Shown: piece after piece, positions 1-8,626 of the stretch
Position numbering within the stretch: position 1 is the stretch's first letter
How the letters are laid out: the number at the start of each line of letters is the position of its first letter
Assembly: GCA_934254675.1 (NCBI GenBank)
Contig: CAKQLP010000005.1
Location: 1 to 64,000, forward strand
Direction: 5' to 3'
Source: an uncultured Alphaproteobacteria bacterium
GTDB lineage: Bacteria > Pseudomonadota > Alphaproteobacteria > RF32 > CAG-239
Length of the DNA stretch: 64,000 bases
Notes under the pieces: model-generated
What the model was told of the DNA's origin: nothing
The model's input: only the letters and a program-made list of their open reading frames with translations
The model's database searches: none
Program-made: the position numbers and the translations under genes

Positions 1-279
1 AACTGGTAGGGGAAATGTAGTTAGAGTGAAACAACAAAAAAGCCTTGGAAAACCAAGGCTTTTTGAACAACAATTGGTGGAGAGGCAGAGATTGGCTCCA
101 CCGCCACGGCGCTCATTCATAAAATTCACCGGCGTTCTGGCGCCCGCCTTTCGCTTGTGGTCGAACTCTTCTCCCAGAGTTCGGCAAACTGGTAGGGGAA
201 ATGTAGTTAGAGTGAAACAACAAAAAAGCCTTGGAAAACCAAGGCTTTTTGAACAACAATTGGCGGAGAGGCAGAGATT
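1..279. repeat. Direct repeat pair (1-93 and 187-279) carrying a terminator and the tRNA-Ser 3' end
   Basis: Positions 1-93 recur at 187-279 with one visible mismatch (T78 against C264). Each copy contains the hairpin AAAAGCCTTGG-AAAA-CCAAGGCTTTT and then the last 19 bases of the minus-strand tRNA-Ser gene. The upstream copy runs into unrelated sequence after base 93, so only the 3' tip of the tRNA is duplicated. The first copy reaches the window edge, so its outer limit is unknown. Such a duplication can arise by tandem duplication or by integration at a tRNA 3' end. Confidence 0.85.
222..251 (-). terminator. Rho-independent terminator downstream of tRNA-Ser
   Basis: A perfect stem AAAAGCCTTGG/CCAAGGCTTTT with an AAAA loop lies 10 bases past the tRNA CCA end. 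It is T-rich on both strands and so could stop transcription in both directions. An identical copy sits at about 36-65. Confidence 0.75.
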
Positions 280-350
280 CGAACTCTGGGAGGACTCGCA
301 TCCTCGACGGTTTTCAAGACCGCTGCATTAAACCACTCTGCCACCTCTCC
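261..350 (-). tRNA. tRNA-Ser(UGA)
   Basis: The reverse complement folds as a class II tRNA of 90 nt. The 7-bp acceptor stem is GGAGAGG/CCTCTCC, followed by G and an encoded CCA. The anticodon loop is TTGAAAA between CGGTC-type arms, giving anticodon TGA. It has a long variable arm (CGAGGATGCGAGTCCTC region) and the T-loop GTTCGAATC. The long variable arm and UGA anticodon identify serine. Confidence 0.95.
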
Positions 351-560
351 AGTATCTGCATTGTTTTATACCCTTTACACTGTTGCGTGGTTTTCGTAAA
401 TTGTAAAAACACAGCGTGGCAAATACAAAAGGACTTTTGCCATAAAATGAATAAAAAGTCAAGTCCTATTTTTATAATTTATCCACAAATTTATAAAAAA
501 ATTAAGTTAGAATTTATTTTTTTATGAAAAATTGTATAATTAAAACGAAAAGAGGAAAAA

Positions 561-902
561 ATGAAAAAATTAGGATTGTTGATTTGCCTTGGCTTGTGCG
601 GATGCCAAACTTATCCGGCCGCTCAAGATGTCTATTACAAAGAAACTTCAAGCGTTCCATATAATCAGCCGGCTGTTTTGCACAGTTCTCAAGTGACGGC
701 GCCGGTGACATATATAATTCCGGAGTCACAGACCATATATGTGACAGAACAAACTCCGTCAACTCAAGTGATTTATGTTGAAGAACCCGTGTATATAGAA
801 CCTCCGTTTATGCCGATTCCACCGCATCCGCATATGCCGCCGCACCATTTTGAACCTCGACACCATCCAATGCCGCCGCATTGGGGACATCCAAAACCAT
901 AA
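561..902 (+). CDS. Small His/Pro-rich lipoprotein
   Basis: The 113-residue product starts with a lysine pair, a short hydrophobic stretch and a lipobox-like LCGC with the acceptor cysteine near residue 15, so it should be a lipoprotein. The middle is rich in Thr, Val and Tyr. The C-terminal third (about residues 78-113) consists of proline, histidine and methionine repeats of the PPHPHMPPHH type, which could bind metal ions. A GAGG site precedes the ATG, and a TATAAT box ends 21 bases upstream of that ATG. I do not recognise a named family. A role in envelope metal handling is only inferred from composition. Confidence 0.75.
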   Translation: MKKLGLLICLGLCGCQTYPAAQDVYYKETSSVPYNQPAVLHSSQVTAPVTYIIPESQTIYVTEQTPSTQVIYVEEPVYIEPPFMPIPPHPHMPPHHFEPRHHPMPPHWGHPKP

Positions 903-946
903 AATATGTAACAAATATAAAAACAGTGCGACCATTTTTTTAATAT

Positions 947-974
947 TTGACAAAAAATGAAAGAATGCTATACT
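947..974 (+). promoter_or_regulatory. Sigma70-type promoter for the 1023 gene
   Basis: TTGACA (947-952) and TATACT (969-974) are separated by 16 bp and lie about 48 bp before the next start codon. Confidence 0.65.
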
Positions 975-1022
975 TTTGTATATTTTTAATTTTTATGTTA
1001 ACTTTTTTAATTTTTTATCATT

Positions 1023-1712
1023 ATGAATTTGTATAAATGTTCTACACAAGCAGATGCCAGTTGTGTTGTGTATTGCCGTAGCCAAGCCCGTTTATTGCTC
1101 CGCGCCGCTTGTCCTGAAGCGGAGATTAATGCGAAGTTGGTTAAAGTCCTTTCCAAAACAGGGGTGTTTTATGTTTGGACAGATATGGATTCCAAAAATG
1201 AGGAACTTTGTTTCTGCCCAGTTTTCGCCGGTGAGGAAGAAGATATTCCCGCTATTGAAAACGTGGTGGAAATCAAGCCTTATGAATTGTTTTGCCATGA
1301 CGGTTTTCTTTATTATGCTCATCCCAAGAAAAACGGCGACATTGTTATCAGGCTTATCACAACTTTTGTGACTGAAGATATGATACGTTTGCTGATGGCG
1401 GATGATAAAGAAGCGGCTCCGGTGATAGAGGTTTATCTCGTCAATATGTTTGCTGTCGGTCAAGGCAAAAAGTTTGTTCTGACGGCATGGGTCGCGGTTT
1501 GCGAAGATTTAACCGTTAATTACATTCCGGTATCTTTCAATGATTTTGAGTTGTTGGCGGAACACAACATCGGCGCTTTATTGAAAGAAGAAGTCTTAGT
1601 CGGACAGCCGTTTCGGATGCGGAATAAATTTTGCACATTGCAAAAAGACAATGCCGGAAAGCTGTTTTTAGATTGTAAGAAAACTCTGAATTTTCAGCCT
1701 GTGTATGATTGA
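1023..1712 (+). CDS. Hypothetical protein, 229 aa
   Basis: An intact ORF with its own promoter (947-974) and terminator, so it is expressed as a single gene. The product has no signal peptide or membrane segment and has scattered cysteines (about eight), including one pair in ELCFCPVF. It has alternating beta-type segments such as FLYYAHPKKNGDIVIRL. There is no clear SD immediately before the ATG (TTTTTTATCATTATG), so translation may be leaderless-like or weak. I do not recognise the family. Confidence 0.7.
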   Translation: MNLYKCSTQADASCVVYCRSQARLLLRAACPEAEINAKLVKVLSKTGVFYVWTDMDSKNEELCFCPVFAGEEEDIPAIENVVEIKPYELFCHDGFLYYAHPKKNGDIVIRLITTFVTEDMIRLLMADDKEAAPVIEVYLVNMFAVGQGKKFVLTAWVAVCEDLTVNYIPVSFNDFELLAEHNIGALLKEEVLVGQPFRMRNKFCTLQKDNAGKLFLDCKKTLNFQPVYD

Positions 1713-1715
1713 TTA

Positions 1716-1752
1716 GAAAACAGCGAGGAGGGGAATCTCTTCGCTGTTTTTT
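1716..1752 (+). terminator. Rho-independent terminator
   Basis: AAAACAGCGAGGAG and CTCTTCGCTGTTTT form a stem with one G-T pair and a short GGGAAT loop, followed by T residues. It lies 5 bases past the stop of the preceding gene. Confidence 0.8.
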
Positions 1753-1876
1753 GTGGTTTGATATTCAATATTCTAGTTCAAAGATGTAAGTGAATACAAC
1801 AAAATAAATTATCAAAATTATACTTGATTTAAAATAAAATCCGAACTATATTATAAACAACATTAAAGAGAAGCGG

Positions 1877-1916
1877 CTGTGAAATAGAAATATTTCGCAG
1901 TCTGATTTTTTAACGT
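1877..1916 (+). promoter_or_regulatory. Hairpin in the greA leader, attenuator-like
   Basis: CTGTGAAAT (1877-1885) pairs with ATTTCGCAG (1892-1900), with one G-T pair and a 6-nt loop, and is followed by TCTGATTTTTTAA. It sits about 70 bp before the greA ATG and resembles a terminator. It may attenuate greA or end an unseen leader transcript. Only the hairpin is seen; the regulatory role is inferred. Confidence 0.45.
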
Positions 1917-1973
1917 TTTTAAAAATGTATTTTTAAAGCGAATGTTTTTTTATTTTAACTTGAGGAGGAAAAA

Positions 1974-2447
1974 ATGGATAAATTTCCACTGACCAAACTA
2001 GGTTATGAAATGTTGGAACAAGAATTGAAAAATCGTAAGGGCGTGGATCGGCCGAATATTATAGCTGAAATTGCCGAGGCGCGTGCAAAAGGTGATTTGT
2101 CTGAAAATGCCGAATATTCTGCGGCTAAAGAAAAACAAAGTTTTAACGAAGGTCGTATTCAAGAACTTGAGGCCGTTATCAGCCGCGCTCAGGTGATTGA
2201 TCCGACCAAAATGAGCGGTGATATTGTGCGCTTTGGGGCAACTGTTTTGGTGGCCAATACCGATACCGATGAAGAAAGCGAATATCAAATTGTGGGCGAT
2301 TATGAAGCAGATATTGAAAAAAACAAAATTTCTTTGTCTTCTCCTCTGGCGCGCGCTTTAATTGGTAAAGAAATTGGCGATGTGGCCGAATATTTAGCGC
2401 CAAGCGGCAAAAAATCTTATGAAATTATTGAAGTTAAATGGCTCTAA
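1974..2447 (+). CDS. greA: Transcription elongation factor GreA
   Basis: The 157-residue product binds RNA polymerase in the secondary channel and stimulates cleavage of backtracked transcripts. The N-terminal coiled coil (about residues 1-75) carries the family signature GDLSENAEYSAAKEKQ, including the acidic tip residues. The C-terminal FKBP-like domain (about 80-157) ends in EIIEVKW. The length matches the usual 155-160 residues. A strong GAGGAGG site lies 5 bases before the ATG. It is flanked upstream by a leader hairpin (1877-1916) and downstream by a terminator, so it is probably monocistronic. Confidence 0.97.
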   Translation: MDKFPLTKLGYEMLEQELKNRKGVDRPNIIAEIAEARAKGDLSENAEYSAAKEKQSFNEGRIQELEAVISRAQVIDPTKMSGDIVRFGATVLVANTDTDEESEYQIVGDYEADIEKNKISLSSPLARALIGKEIGDVAEYLAPSGKKSYEIIEVKWL

Positions 2448-2478
2448 GCTGTTTAAACTTTACGATTAACGCTTATAT

Positions 2479-2516
2479 AAAATCCAAAGGTTTCTAACTT
2501 TTGGATTTTATTTTTT
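2479..2516 (+). terminator. Terminator after greA
   Basis: AAAATCCAAA and TTTGGATTTT form a stem around GGTTTCTAACT and are followed by ATTTTTT. Confidence 0.75.
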
Positions 2517-2531
2517 AGGCGGAGAAAAACG

Positions 2532-2768
2532 ATGACTAAGGAAAAATGCTTTTATGATTATGAAAATAAGTGTGATTGTTCAGAAGATGATAAATGCGGC
2601 TGTACTTTCCCTAACAATATGAAACATAACGTGACTTGCAAGCCGGTGTGTCCAACCTTGGAAGATTTTGAGCATATGCCGCATGAAATCAGCCTGAAAA
2701 AGTCTAATAAGTTGGAATCGCCTGATTTGCATTGGAATGAAGAACCTCAATCTTTTGATATAGATTAA
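2532..2768 (+). CDS. Small cysteine-rich acidic protein, 78 aa
   Basis: Seven cysteines occur in the first 40 residues, arranged C-x(n)-CDC-x(5)-CGC and then TCKPVC. The rest is acidic and lacks cysteine. The CxC pairs suggest metal or Fe-S binding, but I recognise no named family. A GGCGGAG site lies before the ATG. There is no signal peptide, so it is probably cytoplasmic. It sits between greA and the dihydrofolate reductase gene with short gaps and may be co-transcribed with the latter. Confidence 0.65.
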   Translation: MTKEKCFYDYENKCDCSEDDKCGCTFPNNMKHNVTCKPVCPTLEDFEHMPHEISLKKSNKLESPDLHWNEEPQSFDID

Positions 2769-2843
2769 AAACTGTGGGTGATTAAAAGAAAATACTTTAT
2801 CATTTTTATGAGCCGTTTATAGTAGTTGTAAAAGGACTTGAAA

Positions 2844-3416
2844 ATGACTAAAGTTGCAATTTGGTGTCGTCATCAGGGCGATAATATTATAGGAATCGGC
2901 GCGGATATTCCGTGGAATGTGCCGTCAGATAGTCGGCGTTTTCGTAATTTGACCAAAGAAAAAACCTTGGTCGTCGGCAAAAAAACTTATGAGAGTTTTC
3001 CAAATCGTACTTTGCCGAACCGTAAGTTTTTGGTGGTGACAAGGCAAGCCGATTATGAAGTTTCCGACGCAAAAAATCATAAAGTGATTCCGGATATTAA
3101 AATTTTGAAGGATTATCCAGAAGATTTGTATATCTCTGGAGGCGCCGCCATATATGACGCTTTTTTTGAAAATTCGTCATTGCGTCCTGAAATTGTGGTG
3201 GATTGCGTTTATCATGGTGAGTTGCGCAAAGGTCTTTCCGGTGAGCCGGTTTCGGTTGATAAAAGCGTGGCGGTGCTGGAGCAAAAATATAAGCCTTTGC
3301 CGATGAGTTTTGAATTGGATAATGTCTCAACCAAAATTTGGCTTTTAAAAGATGCGTTTGTGGAGCAAAGCGTCGTTAAAAAAATTCTGCAATATTTAGA
3401 AACGGAGGGAAAATAA
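2844..3416 (+). CDS. Dihydrofolate reductase-like protein
   Basis: The 190-residue product should reduce dihydrofolate to tetrahydrofolate with NADPH. It has the DHFR landmarks in order: IGIGADIPWNVPSD (compare the family IG..G.IPW..P.D), LVVGKKTYESF (G-R/K-KT-E), FLVVTRQ, and YISGGAAIYDAFF (GG..IY). The start is placed at ATG 2844 because the AAAGGA site (2831-2836) is correctly spaced for it. The TTG at 2838 would overlap that site. The stop codon directly abuts the thyA ATG, so the two are translationally linked. Together they form the thymidylate cycle: ThyA yields dihydrofolate and this enzyme recycles it. The sequence is fairly divergent from E. coli FolA, hence no symbol. Confidence 0.88.
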   Translation: MTKVAIWCRHQGDNIIGIGADIPWNVPSDSRRFRNLTKEKTLVVGKKTYESFPNRTLPNRKFLVVTRQADYEVSDAKNHKVIPDIKILKDYPEDLYISGGAAIYDAFFENSSLRPEIVVDCVYHGELRKGLSGEPVSVDKSVAVLEQKYKPLPMSFELDNVSTKIWLLKDAFVEQSVVKKILQYLETEGK

Positions 3417-4202
3417 ATGCAACAATATTTGGATTTGCTGCGTGATGTTTTGGAAAACGGCGTGGATAAAATGGATAGAACCGGCGTTGGCACCCGTTCG
3501 GTGTTTGGTCGGCAGATGCGTTTTGATTTGAACAAGGGTTTTCCGTTGATGACCACCAAAAAAATGCATCTGAAAAGCATTATCTATGAATTGTTGTGGT
3601 TTTTAAAAGGCGACACCAACGTTAAATATTTGCAAGATAACGGCGTGCGAATTTGGAACGAATGGGCGGACGAAAATGGTGACCTAGGACCGGTTTACGG
3701 ATCGCAGTGGCGCAACTGGAACGGCGAGGGCATAGACCAAATTGCCGAAGTTATTGAAAAGCTGAAAAAAACGCCGAATGACCGCCGGATGATTGTTTCG
3801 GCTTGGAATGTGGGGAAAATTGCTGAAATGCACCTGCCGCCGTGCCATATGATGTTTCAATTTTATGTGGCGAATAACAAACTGAGCTGTATGCTTTATC
3901 AGCGTAGTTGCGATATGTTTTTGGGGGTTCCGTTCAACATTGCTTCGTACGCTTTGCTGACAATGATGGTGGCGCAAGTTTGCGGTTATGAACTAGGTGA
4001 GTTTATTCACACATTGGGTGACACTCATATTTATCACAACCATTTTGAGCAAGTGCGCGAGCAGCTTTCCCGTCAACCACTGTCTTTGCCAAAGATGAAA
4101 ATAAATCCGCATGTTAAAGATATCAATGATTTTAAATATGAAGATTTTGAGTTGCAAGGATATCAATGCTATGAAGCTATAAAAGGTAAAGTGGCAGTTT
4201 AG
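3417..4202 (+). CDS. thyA: Thymidylate synthase ThyA
   Basis: The enzyme methylates dUMP to dTMP using methylene-tetrahydrofolate. At 261 residues it is close to the 264 of E. coli. The catalytic cysteine is residue 143 in LPPCHMMFQFYV. The arginine/phosphate-binding loop QRSCDMFLGVPFNIASYALL, the nucleotide-binding HTLGDTHIYHNH and the C-terminal tail ending KVAV are all present. The upstream gene, ending at the base before this ATG, is a dihydrofolate reductase, which fits a coupled folate-thymidylate operon. The ribosome site (GGAGGG) lies inside the end of the upstream gene. Confidence 0.98.
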   Translation: MQQYLDLLRDVLENGVDKMDRTGVGTRSVFGRQMRFDLNKGFPLMTTKKMHLKSIIYELLWFLKGDTNVKYLQDNGVRIWNEWADENGDLGPVYGSQWRNWNGEGIDQIAEVIEKLKKTPNDRRMIVSAWNVGKIAEMHLPPCHMMFQFYVANNKLSCMLYQRSCDMFLGVPFNIASYALLTMMVAQVCGYELGEFIHTLGDTHIYHNHFEQVREQLSRQPLSLPKMKINPHVKDINDFKYEDFELQGYQCYEAIKGKVAV

Positions 4203-4279
4203 AAATTTTTATTAATATAAGGAATAGCTGCTTAAAGTGAGGTTGAAAATGCCTGTGCTTATTCACCTTATATTCCAGC

Positions 4280-4422
4280 CATCCTCGGGCTCTTTCTTCT
4301 TTTTGTCATCCTCGGGCTTGTCATCCTCGGGCTCTATCTTTTTTTTTGTCATCCTCGGGCTTGATCCGAGGATCCAAAAGAAAATATATCAAACGGATTC
4401 TCGGAACAGGTTCGAGAATGAC
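4280..4422. repeat. Palindromic GTCAT...ATGAC repeat with three extra half-copies
   Basis: CATCCTCGGGCT occurs four times (4280, 4307, 4322, 4350). The last copy forms a full palindrome ATCCTCGG/CCGAGGAT (4351-4373). It is followed by a second hairpin ATTCTCG/CGAGAAT (4397-4419). The unit begins GTCAT and ends ATGAC. One frame decodes as LGLDPRIQ. Elements of this form are common in alphaproteobacterial genomes (from memory). The extra half-copies look like slippage or nested insertion. Convergent ends of thyA and the kinase gene flank it, so it may also terminate transcription. Confidence 0.75.
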
Positions 4423-4440
4423 AAATAAAAAGTGTTCTTT

Positions 4441-5859
4441 TTATTGTTTAATTGGAAGATACACTGTAAAAGTCGTTCCGTTATAGGTTGTTGAAGTGAC
4501 CGTGAGATTTCCATGATGATGCATAATAATTTGTTTGGCAATAGATAGTCCCAAGCCGGTACCACGGATTTTCATGTCTTTATGAATTTGCATACGATAG
4601 AATTTTTCTGTCAAACGGGCTAAATCTTCTTTAGCTATTTTAGGTCCTTTATTGTTGATGGCAATACTAACGGCTTTTCCCGATGCCACATTTTGTCCGT
4701 TGCCAAAAGGGATGGCCGGAACGGTTTTGATATCAACAGTTACTTCTGAGTTTTCTTGAGCATATTTTATGGCATTGTCCAAAATATTTTGCAGAATTTG
4801 ATGAATTTCCTGTTTATCTCCTATAATTTTAGGAATACGATTCTCTTCGTTTATTTTGAGATTAACGCAGTGATGAAACGCTTTAATTTTGAGGGCTTCG
4901 GTAACATCGTCAATAGCTTCTGATATATTTACTTTGTCTTTTAACTCTTTGTCTTGAGCCATTTCTAATCGCGACAAAGAAAGAAGGTTTTCAATAAGGT
5001 TAGACATGTAATCGGCTTGTTCTTTCATAATGCTCAAAAAAGCTTCTCTTGCATCTTCGTCGTCTTTTGCGGATGTTTGCAATGTTTCAATAAAACCAGA
5101 AATAACCGATAACGGCGTTCGAAGTTCATGACTGGCGTTTGCGACAAAATCAGATTGCATTTTTTCCAAGCTCATGGCTTTGCTGATGTCATAAAGAGAA
5201 ACGACGGCGACGGCACGACCTTTGGAATACCATGGAAGTTTGGTGATATGGGCATAAATTCGCTTGTTTATTTTGCCGCCGGCGTGAAAAATAAGGCTTT
5301 CCGAATCACTTTTATCTTTTAAAACCTTTTCAACGGAAGAAATAAATATGTTAACGTTAAAAATAGAGGCAATATTGCTACCGACAACGTTTTCTCCCAG
5401 CAAATTACGGGCTGATAAGTTTCCTCCCGTTATAATGCCTTCGCCGTCCAGCATTAAAATCGGGTCGGGAAGAGTGTCCAAAACTGCCGCATCTGACATG
5501 GTTTGGGCTTCCAGGGATTCGGCTTTGGAAATCCAAAAACGATGAATGGAATTAACGGCATCGGCAATCTTTTGTGCGTCTTTTTCAGAAAGGTCTATTG
5601 GAGATTTATTTGCTTGTTCGTTGGTCAGAGAATAGATATATTGCTTGAGTGACTGCATTTCATAGCTAAGCGGAAAAAGCGAAAACATATTAAATATAAT
5701 GATAACGACATAGCAGCCTAATGCCGTTAAAGGCGTGACAAGTCCAAAGTATGACAGCAGAATGAATAAAATTGCGGAAGGTAAGGATAAAATAATCACT
5801 CTGGTGGAGAATGAAGAATCTTTTTCCAAACCTAAAAGGCGTTTCATGTTTTTTAGCAT
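4441..5859 (-). CDS. PhoR-like sensor histidine kinase
   Basis: The 472-residue inner-membrane kinase has two hydrophobic segments (about residues 20-40 and 44-64) with almost no periplasmic loop. A PAS-type region follows (about 117-225). The HisKA domain carries FVANASHELRTPLS with the phospho-accepting His near residue 243. A HATPase domain contains the N box NILDNAIKYAQ and the G2 box GTGLGLSIAKQI. The closing LTEKFYRM resembles PhoR, which senses phosphate. No response regulator or pst genes are adjacent, so the partner is elsewhere. An oddity is the G1 box, which reads NNKGPKI where DxGxG is expected. It is divergently placed from mutS. Confidence 0.88.
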   Translation of the reverse strand: MLKNMKRLLGLEKDSSFSTRVIILSLPSAILFILLSYFGLVTPLTALGCYVVIIIFNMFSLFPLSYEMQSLKQYIYSLTNEQANKSPIDLSEKDAQKIADAVNSIHRFWISKAESLEAQTMSDAAVLDTLPDPILMLDGEGIITGGNLSARNLLGENVVGSNIASIFNVNIFISSVEKVLKDKSDSESLIFHAGGKINKRIYAHITKLPWYSKGRAVAVVSLYDISKAMSLEKMQSDFVANASHELRTPLSVISGFIETLQTSAKDDEDAREAFLSIMKEQADYMSNLIENLLSLSRLEMAQDKELKDKVNISEAIDDVTEALKIKAFHHCVNLKINEENRIPKIIGDKQEIHQILQNILDNAIKYAQENSEVTVDIKTVPAIPFGNGQNVASGKAVSIAINNKGPKIAKEDLARLTEKFYRMQIHKDMKIRGTGLGLSIAKQIIMHHHGNLTVTSTTYNGTTFTVYLPIKQ

Positions 5860-5951
5860 TGATATTCCCCGTCTGATAAAATTGATAAAGTTCTAGACTT
5901 GATTAAAGATTATTGTAGTATAAAAGAAGTTTAAATAGGTTTAATTTTGTT

Positions 5952-8624
5952 ATGACAGAAAAAAGTAATTTAACACCGGCGATGGTGCAATATATGGAGT
6001 TGAAACAGGCTCATCAGGACTATTTGTTGTTTTATCGAATGGGTGATTTTTATGAATTGTTTTTTGATGATGCAATCACAGCGTCAAAAGCGTTGGATAT
6101 CGCCTTAACCAAAAGAGGAAAAGCCGACGGCAAAGACGTGCCGATGTGCGGCGTGCCGTTTCACGCTTATGAAAGCTATATGGCAAAATTGATGAAACAA
6201 GGCTTTAAGGTGGCTATTTGCGAGCAAATGGAAGATCCGGCCGAGGCCAAAAAACGCGGCTATAAAGCTATTGTGCGGCGTGATGTGGTGCGGTTGGTTA
6301 CTCCGGGGACAATTACAGAAGATACAATTCTTGATTCGCGTAAAAATAACTATCTTTTGTGTGTGGCCAAAATTAACAACGATTTCGGTTTGGCGTGGAT
6401 AGATCTTTCAACCGGCGTGTTTTATACCCAACTGCTTGAAATTAAAGAAGGTAATGAAGTGGCGGAATTACATACGGCTATTGATCGTCTTGCGCCTAGT
6501 GAAATTTTGGTGGCCGACACGTTGTTGCAAAATTCGGATTTGTTCCATTTGTTGAATGAATATAAAGAAAAATTGTCGGTTTTGCCGCAAGCACGGTTTA
6601 ATAGCGGTAACGCGCAAAAGAGAATTTTAGAATTTTATAATGTTAACACACTGGATTCTTTTGGCAGTTTTAGTAAATCAGAAGTAACGGCGGCCGGTAT
6701 TTTACTGGATTATGTGGAAAATACTCAAAAAGGTAAAATGCCACGTATTGCTCGTCCGGTAAAAATTTTGAGTAGTCAATATATGGAAATTGACGCCGCC
6801 ACGCGTCATAACTTGGATTTGTTGGATGGTCCGCGCGGCAGCACGCTTATTTCGGTGCTGGATAGAACAGTGAGCGGCGCGGGAGCGCGCTTGCTTGCGA
6901 ACAGATTGGCTAATCCGTTGCTTAATGTGAAAAAAATTAATGCTCGTTTAGATGTGGTGGAGTTCTTTTTGAAACATCAAGACGTTAGAGAAAAGCTTAG
7001 GACTGTTTTAAAAAGCTGTCCGGATATTGAACGAGCCGTGTCAAGGTTGGGCGTTGGTCGTGGAGGTCCACGGGATTTGCTTTCCATCGGCGTGACTTTA
7101 GGAAGTTTGCCCAAGCTTATAACTTTGATAGAAACGTTTAAGCCAATTGATGTGGTTGACGAGTTGCCGTCTGCGGTGGCTAAAGTTTTGCAAAAATTCG
7201 GCAATCACGCAATGTTGGTTAATATGTTGGCCAATGCTCTTTGGGTGGAAGACAGAAATAACGAACTTCCATTGCTGGCGCGCGATGGTGATTTTATCAA
7301 AGCCGGATACTCTCCGGAACTTGATGCCGTGCGCGACTTGAAAAACAAGGGGCATAATTATATTTTGAATTTGCAAAGCAAATATGTGCAGCAAACCGGT
7401 ATAGAGCATTTAAAGATAAAATATAACAATGTGATTGGCTATTTTATTGAAATTCCCAATAAAGAAGCGGCTCAAGTGTTGGGAAATCCAGAATTTATAC
7501 ATCGGCAATCGGTGTTGAATGCCGCTCGTTTTACCACAGTGGAATTGACAGAACTGGAAAATCAAATCCGCGGTGCGGCGGAAAAGGCTTTGGCCTTGGA
7601 ATTGGCTGTGTTTGACGATTTGGTTCACAGCGTGCTGTTAGCGGCCGATGATATTACCCGCACGGCAAATGCGTTGGCTGAATTGGATGTGGGATCAGCT
7701 TTGGCGGATTTGGCGATAGAAAATAATTATTGCCGACCAGAAATAGACGACAGTTACGCCTTTGAAATTGTTGACGGCCGTCATCCGGTGGTGGAGGAGG
7801 CTATTCGGCGAAGTCACGAGGGCAGCTTTGTCGGCAATAATTGCAGTTTAGATGTGGAATCTAATCGTATTTGGTTGATAACCGGACCCAATATGGCGGG
7901 TAAATCAACATTTTTACGGCAAAACGCCATTATCGCCATTATGGCGCAAATGGGTTCTTTTGTGCCAGCAAAGTCCGCGCATATAGGCTATGTTGATAAA
8001 GTGTTCTCTCGTGTGGGGGCTTCTGATGATTTGGCGCGCGGCCGCTCTACTTTTATGGTGGAAATGGTGGAAACAGCGTCGATTTTAAACCGTGCCGACC
8101 GTCGATCATTTGTGATTCTTGATGAAATCGGTCGTGGAACGGCTACGTTTGACGGCTTGTCAATTGCTTGGGCGGTGGTGGAGTATTTGCATGAAGTTAA
8201 TAAATGCCGTGCTTTGTTCGCCACTCACTATCACGAATTAACGGATTTGACCGGTCGTTTAAAGTCTATGAGCCTGCACTGCATGAAAATCAAGGAGTTT
8301 AAAGGCGAAGTTATCTTTTTACACGAAGTTATTGAGGGCGCGGCCGACCGTTCGTATGGTATTCATGTGGCTAAACTGGCAGGTTTGCCGCCAAAGGTTT
8401 TGGAGCGTGCCGAACAAGTACTGACCGAATTGGAAAAAGATAAGCGGCAGAATAATTTCAGTGGTCTTGATTTGGAACTGCCATTATTTTCTTTTGCTCC
8501 GAAAGAAGAGAAAAAGTCACCGTTGTTGAAAGAATTAGAACAGCTTAATCCGGATGATTTGACAGCGCGCGAGGCTTTGCAAAAGTTATATGATTTGAAA
8601 GAAATGCTGAAAAAGGACGCTTAA
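5952..8624 (+). CDS. mutS: DNA mismatch repair protein MutS
   Basis: The 890-residue ATPase recognises mismatches and small loops and recruits MutL. The N-terminal mismatch-binding domain carries the FYEL motif (FYRMGDFYELFFDDA, about residues 27-41), whose Phe wedges at the mismatch. Connector, lever and clamp domains follow. The ABC-type ATPase has Walker A GPNMAGKSTFLRQ near residue 645, STFMVEM, Walker B FVILDEIGRGT and the H-loop FATHYHEL. The C-terminal ~60 residues are the usual tetramerisation tail. The length is normal (850-900). The MazG-like gene follows after 2 bp and priA follows that, suggesting one operon. Confidence 0.98.
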   Translation: MTEKSNLTPAMVQYMELKQAHQDYLLFYRMGDFYELFFDDAITASKALDIALTKRGKADGKDVPMCGVPFHAYESYMAKLMKQGFKVAICEQMEDPAEAKKRGYKAIVRRDVVRLVTPGTITEDTILDSRKNNYLLCVAKINNDFGLAWIDLSTGVFYTQLLEIKEGNEVAELHTAIDRLAPSEILVADTLLQNSDLFHLLNEYKEKLSVLPQARFNSGNAQKRILEFYNVNTLDSFGSFSKSEVTAAGILLDYVENTQKGKMPRIARPVKILSSQYMEIDAATRHNLDLLDGPRGSTLISVLDRTVSGAGARLLANRLANPLLNVKKINARLDVVEFFLKHQDVREKLRTVLKSCPDIERAVSRLGVGRGGPRDLLSIGVTLGSLPKLITLIETFKPIDVVDELPSAVAKVLQKFGNHAMLVNMLANALWVEDRNNELPLLARDGDFIKAGYSPELDAVRDLKNKGHNYILNLQSKYVQQTGIEHLKIKYNNVIGYFIEIPNKEAAQVLGNPEFIHRQSVLNAARFTTVELTELENQIRGAAEKALALELAVFDDLVHSVLLAADDITRTANALAELDVGSALADLAIENNYCRPEIDDSYAFEIVDGRHPVVEEAIRRSHEGSFVGNNCSLDVESNRIWLITGPNMAGKSTFLRQNAIIAIMAQMGSFVPAKSAHIGYVDKVFSRVGASDDLARGRSTFMVEMVETASILNRADRRSFVILDEIGRGTATFDGLSIAWAVVEYLHEVNKCRALFATHYHELTDLTGRLKSMSLHCMKIKEFKGEVIFLHEVIEGAADRSYGIHVAKLAGLPPKVLERAEQVLTELEKDKRQNNFSGLDLELPLFSFAPKEEKKSPLLKELEQLNPDDLTAREALQKLYDLKEMLKKDA

Positions 8625-8626
8625 AA

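Noticed and set aside
26..527. Short ORFs of 60-100 codons across the tRNA-Ser region
   Set aside because: They run through the duplicated terminator and the tRNA gene and have no ribosome sites; not real genes.
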